A stretch of DNA of 64,000 nt, taken from NCBI RefSeq assembly GCF_016591975.1, contig NZ_AP024169.1, positions 3,511,001 to 3,575,000 on the forward strand. Reading direction: 5' to 3'. Below, piece after piece: positions 38,641 to 46,195 of this stretch. This DNA is from Anaeromicropila herbilytica. Its GTDB lineage: Bacteria; Bacillota; Clostridia; Lachnospirales; Lachnospiraceae. The stretch's first letter is position 1. Every line of letters begins with the position of its first letter. The notes beneath the pieces were generated by a model that was given only the letters and a program-made list of their open reading frames with translations, made no database searches and was not told the DNA's origin. A program made the translations under genes and the position numbers.

Positions 38641-39861
38641 TTAAGAACGATAATCCGCATTAATCTTTACATAATCATAAGTTAAGTCACAGCCCCATGC
38701 AGTCGCTGTTTCTCCACCCATCTTAATATCTGCAATCGCGGTTACTGCCTCTTCTGATAGAATCTTTGTTGCCACTTCTTCGCTATAATCCGTAGCCATA
38801 CCATTTTCAACAAGTTTTAGACTACCAGCTTTACTTTCAATATATAGATCTACCGTATCTGGATTAAAATTCACACCCGCATATCCCATCGCGCATAGAA
38901 TTCTTCCCCAGTTGGCATCATTACCATATACCGCCGTTTTTACTAAGCTCGATGTTACAATTGATTTACTTAAGGTTACCGCTTGCTTCTTATCTTCTGC
39001 ATGCAATACTTTCACTTCAAATAGCTTAGTAGCTCCTTCTCCGTCTCCTGCCATTTTCTTGGCCAAGTCTGTTGTCACTTCTTTTAGTGCTTTGCAGAAT
39101 ATCTCGTAATTCTCATCTTTCTTCGTTATTTCACTATTTCCTGCTAATCCATTTGCAAGAAGAATCAGTGTATCATTCGTAGAAGTATCTCCATCTACGG
39201 ATACCATATTAAAAGTGTCTTCTACATCCTTTTTAAGCGCTTCCTGTAGCAATTCCTTACTTATAGAAACGTCTGTGGTTACAACTCCAAGCATCGTTCC
39301 CATATTTGGATGAATCATTCCAGAGCCTTTTGCCATACCTCCAATTGTAACTACTTTACCATCGATTACACATTCTACTGCACATTGCTTGGAATAAGTA
39401 TCTGTTGTCATAATAGATTCTGCTGCAATCGTTCCACTTTCTATGGTATTTGACAATTCTTTTGGTAATAATTTCACTCCTTGTAAGATAGCCTCCATAG
39501 GAAGTTGCTTTCCAATAACCCCTGTAGAACAAGTTAGAACTTCTTTCACATCGACTTCAAGTTCTTTCGCTATAGCAGCTGCCATTGCCTCATTATTCTG
39601 ATCTCCAACTGTTCCAGTACATGCATTAGCTACACCACTATTTAGAATTACCGCATGTGCGACATCTGAATTCTTTACAATATCCATGCTCCAACGAACT
39701 GGGGAAGCCTTTACAATATTTAATGTAAATGTACCTGCAACCTTCGCTGGAGTCTTCGTATATACTAACGCCATATCTTTCTTGCTTTTTTTAATTCCTG
39801 CATATACACCACTTGCTTCGTATCCTTTTGGGGAAGTAACCCCTCCATCTATTTTCATCAT
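38641..39861 (-). CDS. argJ: Bifunctional glutamate N-acetyltransferase / ornithine acetyltransferase
   Basis: ArgJ recycles the acetyl group from acetylornithine to glutamate. I chose the ATG at 39861 (MMKIDGGVTSPKGYEASGVY), 9 nt after AGAAAGGA; the frame extends 20 codons upstream without a ribosome site. With this start the protein is 406 residues, the usual size. The self-cleavage site with its catalytic Thr is in NMGTMLGVVTTD, and KGSGMIHPNMG and DGDTSTNDT are conserved. Second gene of the arg operon. Confidence 0.95.
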   Translation of the reverse strand: MMKIDGGVTSPKGYEASGVYAGIKKSKKDMALVYTKTPAKVAGTFTLNIVKASPVRWSMDIVKNSDVAHAVILNSGVANACTGTVGDQNNEAMAAAIAKELEVDVKEVLTCSTGVIGKQLPMEAILQGVKLLPKELSNTIESGTIAAESIMTTDTYSKQCAVECVIDGKVVTIGGMAKGSGMIHPNMGTMLGVVTTDVSISKELLQEALKKDVEDTFNMVSVDGDTSTNDTLILLANGLAGNSEITKKDENYEIFCKALKEVTTDLAKKMAGDGEGATKLFEVKVLHAEDKKQAVTLSKSIVTSSLVKTAVYGNDANWGRILCAMGYAGVNFNPDTVDLYIESKAGSLKLVENGMATDYSEEVATKILSEEAVTAIADIKMGGETATAWGCDLTYDYVKINADYRS

Positions 39862-39930
39862 ACTATTTATTCCTTTCTGATAACTAATTCCATTAATTGA
39901 ATATCCATAAATTAAATACATCCTATTAAA

Positions 39931-39974
39931 TCAACTCCCCAAAATAGTTTGCTTTCAAATCAGGGGGTGTAAAA
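39931..39974 (-). repeat. Diverged copy of the 65-bp double-hairpin repeat
   Basis: On the minus strand TTTTACACCCCCTGATTT, then a changed stem region, then GGGGAGTTGAT. The left 15 bases and the GGGAG match the repeats at 49167 and 51351, while the TGTCGCC stem is lost. It lies between argC and argJ. Confidence 0.45.
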
Positions 39975-40010
39975 CCCTTTTTGATCTCATTTAAATCATT
40001 ATGTTAATCT

Positions 40011-41051
40011 CTATGGAAACATAGGTACTTGTAACAACCCTTCCGACTCTTTAAAACCAAACATAATATTCATGTTCTGAACCGCTTGACCTGCTGCACC
40101 TTTCACTAGGTTATCCATAGCTCCCATCATAATAATGCGATTTGTTCTCTTATCTATTGTATAATTCACATCTACGTAATTGCTTCCTTTTACCCATCTT
40201 GTTTCCGGACAAACATGAGAATTTAACACACGAACAAAATATTCCTCTTTATAATAGCTATCATAGATTTCTTTGATATCATCTTCGCTCATCTGCTTGA
40301 TCATGTTCGCATACGCTGTTATTAATATTCCTCGGTTCATAGGTACCAGATGAGGCGTAAATATAATCGAGATATTACTACCACATGCATAGCCTAATTG
40401 TTCTTCGATCTCTGGCGTATGTCTATGAGTTGTAACTCCATATGCTTTTATGCTCTCATTCACTTCACAGTATAAATTATTAATCTTAGCACCTCTACCT
40501 GCTCCAGAAGTACCAGACTTAGCATCTATAATGATAGAATTAGCATCTATTACTCCTTCTTTGACCAATGGATAGATTGATAAAGTGCTACAAGTTGGAT
40601 AACATCCTGGATTGGCAATTAATCTCGCATTTTTAATTTTTTCACGATTAATCTCTGGTAAACCATATACTGCTTCCCCAATAAAACTCTTACTTTTATG
40701 TTCTATTTGATACCATTCTTCATATGTCTTAACATCTTTGATGCGGTAATCAGCACTTAGATCAATAATTTTTACTTTCGATAATATATCTTCTGTTAAT
40801 AACCCTGCCAAATAACCTTGAGGAGTTGCTGTAAATATAACATCAACGTTATTTGTTAATTCTGCTATATTATCCGACTGACAAATATCCTCCACTAACT
40901 GAAACATATTTCCGTATACTTCATAATATTTTTTATCAATATAACTTTGAGAACCATACCACTGAATAGTCACTTCTTTATGTCCTAGCAAGAGTCGAAC
41001 CAATTCCTGACCAGCGTAACCAGTCGATCCAATAATTCCTACATTTATCAT
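40011..41051 (-). CDS. argC: N-acetyl-gamma-glutamyl-phosphate reductase
   Basis: 346 residues: NAD(P)-binding IGSTGYAGQELVRLL at the start, catalytic Cys in ANPGCYPT near 150, and HRHTPEIEEQLG. It reduces N-acetylglutamyl phosphate in arginine synthesis. First gene of the minus-strand argC-J-B-D operon; divergent from argG across a 590-bp control region. Confidence 0.97.
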   Translation of the reverse strand: MINVGIIGSTGYAGQELVRLLLGHKEVTIQWYGSQSYIDKKYYEVYGNMFQLVEDICQSDNIAELTNNVDVIFTATPQGYLAGLLTEDILSKVKIIDLSADYRIKDVKTYEEWYQIEHKSKSFIGEAVYGLPEINREKIKNARLIANPGCYPTCSTLSIYPLVKEGVIDANSIIIDAKSGTSGAGRGAKINNLYCEVNESIKAYGVTTHRHTPEIEEQLGYACGSNISIIFTPHLVPMNRGILITAYANMIKQMSEDDIKEIYDSYYKEEYFVRVLNSHVCPETRWVKGSNYVDVNYTIDKRTNRIIMMGAMDNLVKGAAGQAVQNMNIMFGFKESEGLLQVPMFP

Positions 41052-41641
41052 AACTTTGTCTCCTTACTTCATTTCTACTTTTCATTCTTATTAAGGAACA
41101 TTTCTTTATTCTTCTAAAATGTTTTTCCATTTGTAGCTAATTATTTTTAATAATTATACATCTAATATTATTTTTATGCAATATTAAATTTAATTTTTAA
41201 TCATGTTTTTAATTTCTAACTTTCATTTATTATAAGTATAAATAAAGTATATGAAAAAGGTACACTAAAAAAATTAATGTATATTTCCTTCTAGGTTAGC
41301 AAATTATATTAATATTATTCTTAATTATCCAATTAGTAACATAGTAGATAAAATATATGATTATATATAGTAAATCTCAGAAATTCTTATACAATCTATT
41401 CTTCAATATAATAAATATAAAAATATGCATCTATATAAGTATTAAAATGTTTTACTAATTCAATCAATCCTATTCATGTGTAATTGAAGAAGAATAAAAA
41501 AATTATTTTTAAGATTTATACTCTTGCATATTTTTAACTTTTAATGTATATTTATAATATATTCGATGTATATATATAAATTGTCAATCTATAGAAGAAG
41601 CAAAGGGTGAAAGAAAATTAAATTAAGAAAGGATGCCACAT
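41052..41641. promoter_or_regulatory. Divergent argC / argG control region
   Basis: About 590 bp, extremely AT-rich, with no ORF of note. It must hold both arg promoters. Two ARG-box-like stretches (ArgR/AhrC consensus around ATAAAAATGCAA) are visible: ATTATTTTTATGCAATATT near 41168-41186 and CTTGCATATTTTTAACTT near 41524-41541. In DNA this AT-rich such matches are weak evidence. Confidence 0.35.
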
Positions 41642-41710
41642 ATGAATTTCTTCACTCTACTATATTTGTGGCTGTATCGCAGGCCAGCCTGCGATATGCA
41701 ATGGGATTAA
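41642..41710 (+). CDS. 22-residue leader peptide of argG with tandem Arg codons
   Basis: The ATG at 41642 has a textbook site AAGAAAGGA 8 nt upstream. The ORF encodes MNFFTLLYLW followed by LYRRPACDMQWD and stops at TAA 41708-41710, only 3 nt before the argG ATG. Codons 13-14 are CGC AGG (Arg-Arg) and lie in the left arm of a strong hairpin (41673-41698). argG itself has only a weak site (GGGA), so its translation probably depends on ribosomes ending the leader. This fits arginine-responsive control by stalling or re-initiation. The match to a known leader family is not established. Confidence 0.7.
   Translation: MNFFTLLYLWLYRRPACDMQWD
41673..41698 (+). promoter_or_regulatory. Leader hairpin overlapping the Arg codons upstream of argG
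   Basis: TATCGCAGGC (41675-41684) and GCCTGCGATA (41687-41696) are perfectly complementary, extended by two wobble pairs. The stem contains the CGC AGG codons and ends 17 nt before the argG start. A second weaker stem, CCACATAT..ATATTTGTGG (about 41635-41671), lies just upstream and covers the leader start. Confidence 0.75.
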
Positions 41711-41713
41711 AAT

Positions 41714-42928
41714 ATGAATGAAAAAGTAATACTTGCTTACTCTGGTGGGCTAGATACAACAGTAATTATTCCATGGTTAAAGGAAAATTATAATTATGAT
41801 GTAATATGTGTGTGTATTGATGTTGGTCAAGGAAATGAACTAGAAGGTCTTGAGGAAAGAGCTACCATCTCTGGTGCATCCAGATTATATATCGAGGATG
41901 TTGTAGATGAGTTTGTAGATGACTTTGTAATACCATGTGTACAGGCAAACAGTGTTTATGAAAATAAATATCTATTAGGTACCTCTATGGCTAGACCTAT
42001 AATCGCTAAGAGATTAGTAGAAATTGCTCGAAAAGAAAATGCTACAGCCATCTGTCATGGCGCTACTGGTAAAGGAAATGATCAAGTTCGTTTTGAGCTT
42101 GCAATCAAAGCCTTAGCACCAGACCTAAAAATTATTGCACCATGGAGAATCTGGGATATTTCTTCACGTGAAGAAGAAATTGAATATTGTACCTCTCATG
42201 GGATTCATCTTCCATTCTCAGCTGACAATAGCTATAGCCGTGATCGTAATCTATGGCATATCAGTCATGAAGGTCTAGAGTTAGAAGATCCAGCAGTTGC
42301 TCCAAATTATGATCATCTACTTGTATTATCCAACTCTCCTGAGAAAGCACCAGAACAAGGAGAAGTTGTTACTCTTACTTTCGAAAAAGGAACACCAGTT
42401 ACCTTAAATGGTGAAAAAATGAAAGCCTCTGATATTATTGCAAAGCTAAATGAAATTGGTGGCAAACACGGTGTTGGCATTATTGATATCGTTGAAAACC
42501 GCGTAGTTGGAATGAAATCTCGTGGTGTATATGAAACACCTGGCGGTACAATCCTGATGGAAGCTCATACTCAATTAGAAGAATTAATTCTTGATAAGGA
42601 TACATTATCTGCAAAGAAAGAGATTGCTAATCGTTTTGCTAATGTCGTATACGAGGGTAAATGGTTTACACCTCTTCGTGAAGCACTCCAAGCATTTATT
42701 GAATCAACTCAGAATTATGTAACTGGCGAGGTAAAGCTTAAATTATATAAAGGTAATATTATTAAACAAGGAACCACTTCCCCATATTCACTTTACAATG
42801 AAAGCATTGCTTCCTTTACAACTGGTGAACTTTATAATCATCATGATGCAGAAGGATTTATTAATCTATTTGGATTATCATTAAAGGTTCGTGCTATGAA
42901 ACAGGCAGAGGTTGAGAAAAATCAATAA
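41714..42928 (+). CDS. argG: Argininosuccinate synthase
   Basis: 404 residues: N-type ATP pyrophosphatase motif AYSGGLDTT near residue 10, [13 protein letters not shown] near 117, and [13 protein letters not shown] near 175. It joins citrulline and aspartate. It is transcribed alone, divergent from argC-J-B-D; argH and argF are not in the window. The leader peptide and hairpin just upstream suggest translational control. Confidence 0.97.
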   Translation: MNEKVILAYSGGLDTTVIIPWLKENYNYDVICVCIDVGQGNELEGLEERATISGASRLYIEDVVDEFVDDFVIPCVQANSVYENKYLLGTSMARPIIAKRLVEIARKENATAICHGATGKGNDQVRFELAIKALAPDLKIIAPWRIWDISSREEEIEYCTSHGIHLPFSADNSYSRDRNLWHISHEGLELEDPAVAPNYDHLLVLSNSPEKAPEQGEVVTLTFEKGTPVTLNGEKMKASDIIAKLNEIGGKHGVGIIDIVENRVVGMKSRGVYETPGGTILMEAHTQLEELILDKDTLSAKKEIANRFANVVYEGKWFTPLREALQAFIESTQNYVTGEVKLKLYKGNIIKQGTTSPYSLYNESIASFTTGELYNHHDAEGFINLFGLSLKVRAMKQAEVEKNQ

Positions 42929-42962
42929 GTAGCTCATATTCCCTAGTAAAAAGGTTGTTGAA

Positions 42963-43244
42963 TACTTGATAAATTCAGTTGATAGGTTGTCTAAATTACC
43001 ATGATTGAATCGCTTACATCTTACGTTCCATTTCCTCATTTGGAAGTTACTAATGTTTTATGACTTTGATAAAACAGCTATAAAAAGTTCAAACTCCTCA
43101 CTTTGTTCGTCAAACATTGAACTTTTTATAGCTAACATCAAAGTGATAAAGCATAAGTAACTTCACAAATTCGTCAAAGTCACGACGATGCAAACGTTTC
43201 AATCATGGTAATTATTCTACTTTTTTGACTGAATTTATCAAGTA
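42963..43244. mobile_element. MITE-like palindromic element, copy B
   Basis: 282 bp with the same TACTTGATAAATTCAG / CTGAATTTATCAAGTA ends as copy A and a near-identical interior; most differences keep the palindrome. It begins 34 bp after the argG stop, ahead of the hairpin that probably terminates argG. Both copies A and B are preceded by TTGAA. Confidence 0.75.
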
Positions 43245-43321
43245 TACGGTAGATTTTGACTAGGGTACATATGAGAAGTTTGGGGTAGCAGCAAAAAAAC
43301 TTTCTGTAAATACTTCTAATC

Positions 43322-43366
43322 AAAAAATACTTATATTCCTTTTTGGGAATATAAGTATTTTTTTTT
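43322..43366. terminator. Strong bidirectional terminator
   Basis: AAAAAATACTTATATTCC pairs with GGGAATATAAGTATTTTTT around TTTTT, with poly-T on the plus strand. It would stop argG transcripts that have read through MITE copy B. Confidence 0.85.
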
Positions 43367-43485
43367 GGGGGTAACACACTACTATTATATTACAATAATA
43401 TGAAATCTTATGATATAATTATTGTGTAATGATATTTTATGTGGTATTATTTGTTATCTATTATTATATAAGGAAGATATTTATT

Positions 43486-43644
43486 ATGAAACGAAATATT
43501 AAATCAAACTTAATTAAGTTAGGACTTTGTATTATAATTGGAGTCTTTTTAGGAGTTAAGCTACTTATCTTCGGAAGCTTTATAAAGCTTTTATTTTTAA
43601 TTGCTCTCTGCCTAGTAGTTGGGCGGATTATGGCAAGAACTTAA
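43486..43644 (+). CDS. Small membrane protein (52 residues), function unknown
   Basis: The ATG at 43486 has AGGAAG at 9 nt. The product starts MKRNIKSNLIKLGLC and consists of two hydrophobic stretches (LCIIIGVFLGVKLLIFG and IKLLFLIALCLVVGRIM). An in-frame ATG at 43429 lacks a ribosome site. A hairpin follows directly. It belongs to no family I can name; it looks like the small hydrophobic proteins common in clostridia. Confidence 0.6.
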   Translation: MKRNIKSNLIKLGLCIIIGVFLGVKLLIFGSFIKLLFLIALCLVVGRIMART

Positions 43645-43656
43645 TCTTTTATATTC

Positions 43657-43688
43657 TAGTTGAACATAGGGTTCAACTTCCTATTTTT
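43657..43688. terminator. Terminator between convergent genes
   Basis: AGTTGAAC-ATAGG-GTTCAACT followed by a CCTATTTTT tract. It is shared by the 52-residue protein gene and the GyrI-like gene, whose stop lies in its 3' flank. Confidence 0.7.
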
Positions 43689-44325
43689 CCTCTTTTACTG
43701 GAATTCTTAGTACTGTTCTCATTTTATCTGCATCTATTTTTCTAGGGTCTTTTAAGTAGATTTCATGATGTCTACGAATCTCTGAGATATCATTGATTAG
43801 ATGATGCTCTCTCATATATTCTTCCATTTTCTCTAGGGTAACTGGTTCGTCGTCAAAGGGTCCATGATGCATGCACTGAACACATTTACCTTCATAATAT
43901 TGCATTAATTTTGCTTTGCTTGTATCTAATTTCTTCTTTTTCTGTACTTCAGCACATGCCCACTGGAAGATATCTTCTGTAACAAATTCGGGTTGTCTAA
44001 TCATGGATATCCATGCATACTTACTTTTTTCCTGATATTCTACTTCTCTTTTTCCATCTGACATCCACCATAACCCTTCTAGTGGCGGTACTACATAATC
44101 AAAATAACCTTCTGGAATGTTCTCACCCATTTTACTCATCTTAATTGTATAGGATAGCGCATATATTAGGCCAACTGCTGCACTATATTCCCCATCTTTG
44201 TCATTTGGATTGCCTTTTCCCTCTACTGCAATAAATTGCATCGCAGGTACTTCAATCACGTGTGGAGTAGACTTTGGTAAGTATAATTCTTTATACTCTT
44301 TTTTATAATCAATTTTATCAGCCAT
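43681..44325 (-). CDS. GyrI-like small-molecule-binding protein
   Basis: 214 residues of the stand-alone GyrI-like/SOUL superfamily (MPAMQFIAVEGKGNPND-like core, PPLEGLWWMSDG, LDTSKAKLMQYYEGKCVQCMHHGPFDDEP). Proteins of this type bind or hydrolyse small hydrophobic compounds. The neighbouring upstream gene is a MerR regulator that also ends in a GyrI-like domain, so the two probably respond to related ligands. A ribosome site AAAGGAACGG lies upstream. Confidence 0.82.
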   Translation of the reverse strand: MADKIDYKKEYKELYLPKSTPHVIEVPAMQFIAVEGKGNPNDKDGEYSAAVGLIYALSYTIKMSKMGENIPEGYFDYVVPPLEGLWWMSDGKREVEYQEKSKYAWISMIRQPEFVTEDIFQWACAEVQKKKKLDTSKAKLMQYYEGKCVQCMHHGPFDDEPVTLEKMEEYMREHHLINDISEIRRHHEIYLKDPRKIDADKMRTVLRIPVKEEK

Positions 44326-44422
44326 TTCTGTCCGTTCCTTTCTAGTCTTATAACTTTATAGATAATTACGTATCTCCAATATCTTATATTGAATAAAATA
44401 ATTAGTTTTACTATCACTTTTA

Positions 44423-45274
44423 TTACGCTTCAATTGGCACAAGAATCTCCGTAACATAGTGATCTGGATTACCTTTTAATATCATTCCAGGGCCTTTTCG
44501 ATATATTTCTCTTACCGGAAGCATATAACTGATATTATTTTCCCTGATATAATCAAAGATTGCTTTGTAAGCAACATTTAACGTATCATACCCTCCAATA
44601 TGCGTAGTACATAATGCCTTAATCCTAGGTAGTTGTTTCGCTGTGATATTATTACCAGACACTAACACTTTTGTTGGTACGCATAATTCAATATCCGCTA
44701 TTTCTTTATACTCATTATCATAGTAGCAGTTAAACGGTGCACCATCTGCTTTATCCTTAACCGCTTTATAGATGGTTCCAATATACTTTCCTACCTCTTG
44801 GTAACTACCCTGATACCTTATGGATGCTACTTTCACTGGTGCGATATCTTTAATTTCAAAGGTATATTTGCTTCCTATTCCTGTAGTCTGTGTGTTTTCA
44901 TTATCCACCTGGCTAGATCCTTGATTCATACTATTTACCTCCTTAGATTTTGGAGAGAGGTAGTGATCAATTTCTTTCATAAGTGATTTTTGTTTAAGAA
45001 TATTCTGCTTTATCAAGGATTTCTTTTCTTGTAGATAATAGGATAGATCCTCACTATTCTCACAATTTTTTAATGTATCCTTCATTTCAGCAATGGAAAA
45101 ATCAAATTTTCTTAATGTATTAATTAACTGTGCTCTTTCATAATCCTTGTTATTGTACATACGATAATCATTTTCTGCCCTTGCTGAAGGAATTAGAATT
45201 CCTTGCTCTTCATAATAACGCAATGTTTTCACTGTTAGGTTAGTTATCTTAGAAAATTCACCTATTCTATACAT
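44423..45274 (-). CDS. MerR family regulator with GyrI-like effector domain (BmrR/BltR type)
   Basis: 283 residues: MerR helix-turn-helix (1-70, YRIGEFSKITNLTVKTLRYYEEQGIL), a coiled-coil dimerisation helix (80-115), a short linker and a GyrI-like ligand domain (about 130-283). Multidrug-binding activators of this kind switch on efflux or detoxification genes. The GyrI-like gene 97 bp downstream is the obvious target. Confidence 0.9.
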   Translation of the reverse strand: MYRIGEFSKITNLTVKTLRYYEEQGILIPSARAENDYRMYNNKDYERAQLINTLRKFDFSIAEMKDTLKNCENSEDLSYYLQEKKSLIKQNILKQKSLMKEIDHYLSPKSKEVNSMNQGSSQVDNENTQTTGIGSKYTFEIKDIAPVKVASIRYQGSYQEVGKYIGTIYKAVKDKADGAPFNCYYDNEYKEIADIELCVPTKVLVSGNNITAKQLPRIKALCTTHIGGYDTLNVAYKAIFDYIRENNISYMLPVREIYRKGPGMILKGNPDHYVTEILVPIEA

Positions 45275-45373
45275 TACCTCACCTCTTTCATAAATAGTAT
45301 AAACGCTTCCCTGCGGGGGAAGGTCAAGAGCTTTTTTTAATTACCAAACCTTCCCTAGTTTAAAATCCATCAA

Positions 45374-45564
45374 TACTTGATAAATTCAGACGTTAATTGT
45401 CTAAATTACCATGATTGAATCGTTTACACCCTAGTTCCATTTCCTCATTTGGAAATTACTAATGTTTTATCACTCTGATGTTAGCTATAAAAAGTTCAAA
45501 CTCCTCACTTTGTTCGTCAAACATTGAACTTTTTTTAGCTAACATCAAAGTAATAAAGCATAAT
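45374..45564. mobile_element. MITE-like palindromic element, copy C (right end lost)
   Basis: Same left end TACTTGATAAATTCAG, same centre (AAAAAGTTCAAACTCCTCAC..GTGAACTTTTT-like) and the first part of the right arm. Similarity then stops at AAGCATAA (about 45564), where a 21-bp copy of the maf terminator arm begins. About 90 bp of the right end are missing. Confidence 0.75.
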
Positions 45565-45567
45565 AAA

Positions 45568-45588
45568 CTATCAATCTATTTGGCTTTT
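45568..45588. repeat. 21-bp direct repeat, left copy (flanks toxin locus)
   Basis: CTATCAATCTATTTGGCTTT plus one T is identical to 46125-46145, where it forms the right arm of the maf terminator. The left copy here has no partner arm. Confidence 0.8.
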
Positions 45589-45696
45589 GAAAAGATATGC
45601 TACTTATATGCGAAACCTAATAATATTCCATTTTTCTTATTATTTTTCAATAGCTGAGCGGCGTTTTCTAAGATTAGAGCTTAACTTATAACATTG

Positions 45697-45725
45697 ACAT
45701 AAATATATATCAGTGGTATATTTAA
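45697..45725 (+). promoter_or_regulatory. Promoter of the antisense RNA
   Basis: Perfect TTGACA (45697-45702), 17-bp spacer and TATATT (45720-45725), pointing at the 3' end of the toxin gene. Confidence 0.85.
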
Positions 45726-45731
45726 ATCAGA

Positions 45732-45825
45732 AAAGGCAATCAGTTCCAAGATGAACTTGGTCGCTAAGTATGTTTATATTTTATAAAAAATAATCACGAA
45801 CTTTGCGGGTGGGTGATTTTTTTTT
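45732..45825 (+). ncRNA. Putative RatA-like antisense antitoxin RNA (~95 nt)
   Basis: It is bounded by a consensus promoter and a terminator with a nine-T tract. It contains a small hairpin CCAAG-ATGAA-CTTGG and a terminator stem AATCAC..GTGATT. The last ~32 nt are complementary to the 3' end of the toxin ORF, and the whole RNA is complementary to the toxin mRNA 3' region. This is the same convergent overlap as in txpA/ratA of B. subtilis. Confidence 0.7.
45792..45825 (+). terminator. Terminator of the antisense RNA
   Basis: AATCAC (45792-45797) pairs with GTGATT (45813-45818), followed by T9. It lies inside the toxin reading frame on the opposite strand. Confidence 0.85.
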
Positions 45826-45904
45826 GATTATCTTTATAGTTAAGTATTATAAAAATCATCACTACAATGCTAACGACAAGCGATAATTCTTCATATGTAC
45901 TCAT
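45794..45904 (-). CDS. TxpA-like small hydrophobic type I toxin (36 residues)
   Basis: The ORF reads MSTYEELSLVVSIVVMIFII then LNYKDNQKKITHPQSS. The MSTYE start, single membrane helix and charged tail match the TxpA/holin-like toxin family of Firmicutes. It has a very strong ribosome site AGGGGGTGAT, but CTCCC-GAGA-GGGGG would hide it in a hairpin, a known feature of type I toxin mRNAs. An antisense RNA is encoded opposite its 3' end. Expression would be lethal through membrane depolarisation or cell-wall damage. It lies between 21-bp direct repeats. Identification is by family resemblance and gene architecture together. Confidence 0.75.
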   Translation of the reverse strand: MSTYEELSLVVSIVVMIFIILNYKDNQKKITHPQSS

Positions 45905-45909
45905 ACTAT

Positions 45910-45927
45910 ATCACCCCCTCTCGGGAG
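45910..45927 (-). promoter_or_regulatory. Hairpin that may sequester the toxin ribosome binding site
   Basis: On the minus strand CTCCC-GAGA-GGGGG: a five-pair stem with a GNRA-type loop, in which the 3' arm is the ribosome site of the toxin gene. Confidence 0.6.
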
Positions 45928-45963
45928 CAACCAATAATCACCCTGCAACTGACTGCTTAAACA

Positions 45964-45969
45964 ATTATA
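45964..45969 (-). promoter_or_regulatory. -10 element of the toxin promoter
   Basis: TATAAT in the context TGTGGTATAAT on the minus strand, about 60 bp before the toxin start. The -35 region (TGGAAA at 16 bp) is weak. The predicted leader is ~53 nt. Confidence 0.6.
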
Positions 45970-46101
45970 CCACATATTACTGTTTTTTCCATAGAGACAA
46001 TAAATATTCTATATACTACTCAAACTGGTGCATTCTGTTTATATTTAAAAATAAACGTTTACACATATTGGAAGGTCAATAATTTATAAATCAAATAATA
46101 T

Positions 46102-46145
46102 AAAAGCCAAATAATTGATAGAATCTATCAATCTATTTGGCTTTT
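46102..46145. terminator. maf terminator
   Basis: AAAAGCCAAATA-A-TTGATAG pairs with CTATCAA-TC-TATTTGGCTTTT, flanked by A and T runs. The right arm is the 21-bp sequence also found at 45568. Confidence 0.85.
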
Positions 46146-46195
46146 ATGATACACTGAAAACTTAGTATATCATTGTATTATATTCCTTGAATCAT

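Noticed and set aside
43180..43377. Minus-strand ORF of 65 codons
   Set aside because: It runs through the terminator and the right arm of MITE copy B; no ribosome site; composition fits an AT-rich chance frame.
43681..45274. GyrI-like and MerR genes as a toxin-antitoxin pair
   Set aside because: Both have clear small-molecule-binding domain signatures and ordinary regulator-target arrangement.
45867..46082. Plus-strand ORF of 71 codons opposite the toxin gene
   Set aside because: Antisense to the toxin leader and ORF start; no ribosome site; the minus-strand features explain the region better.
45374..46145. CRISPR-like array from repeated sequences
   Set aside because: The repeats are dispersed palindromes and one direct pair; no regular repeat-spacer spacing and no cas genes in the window.
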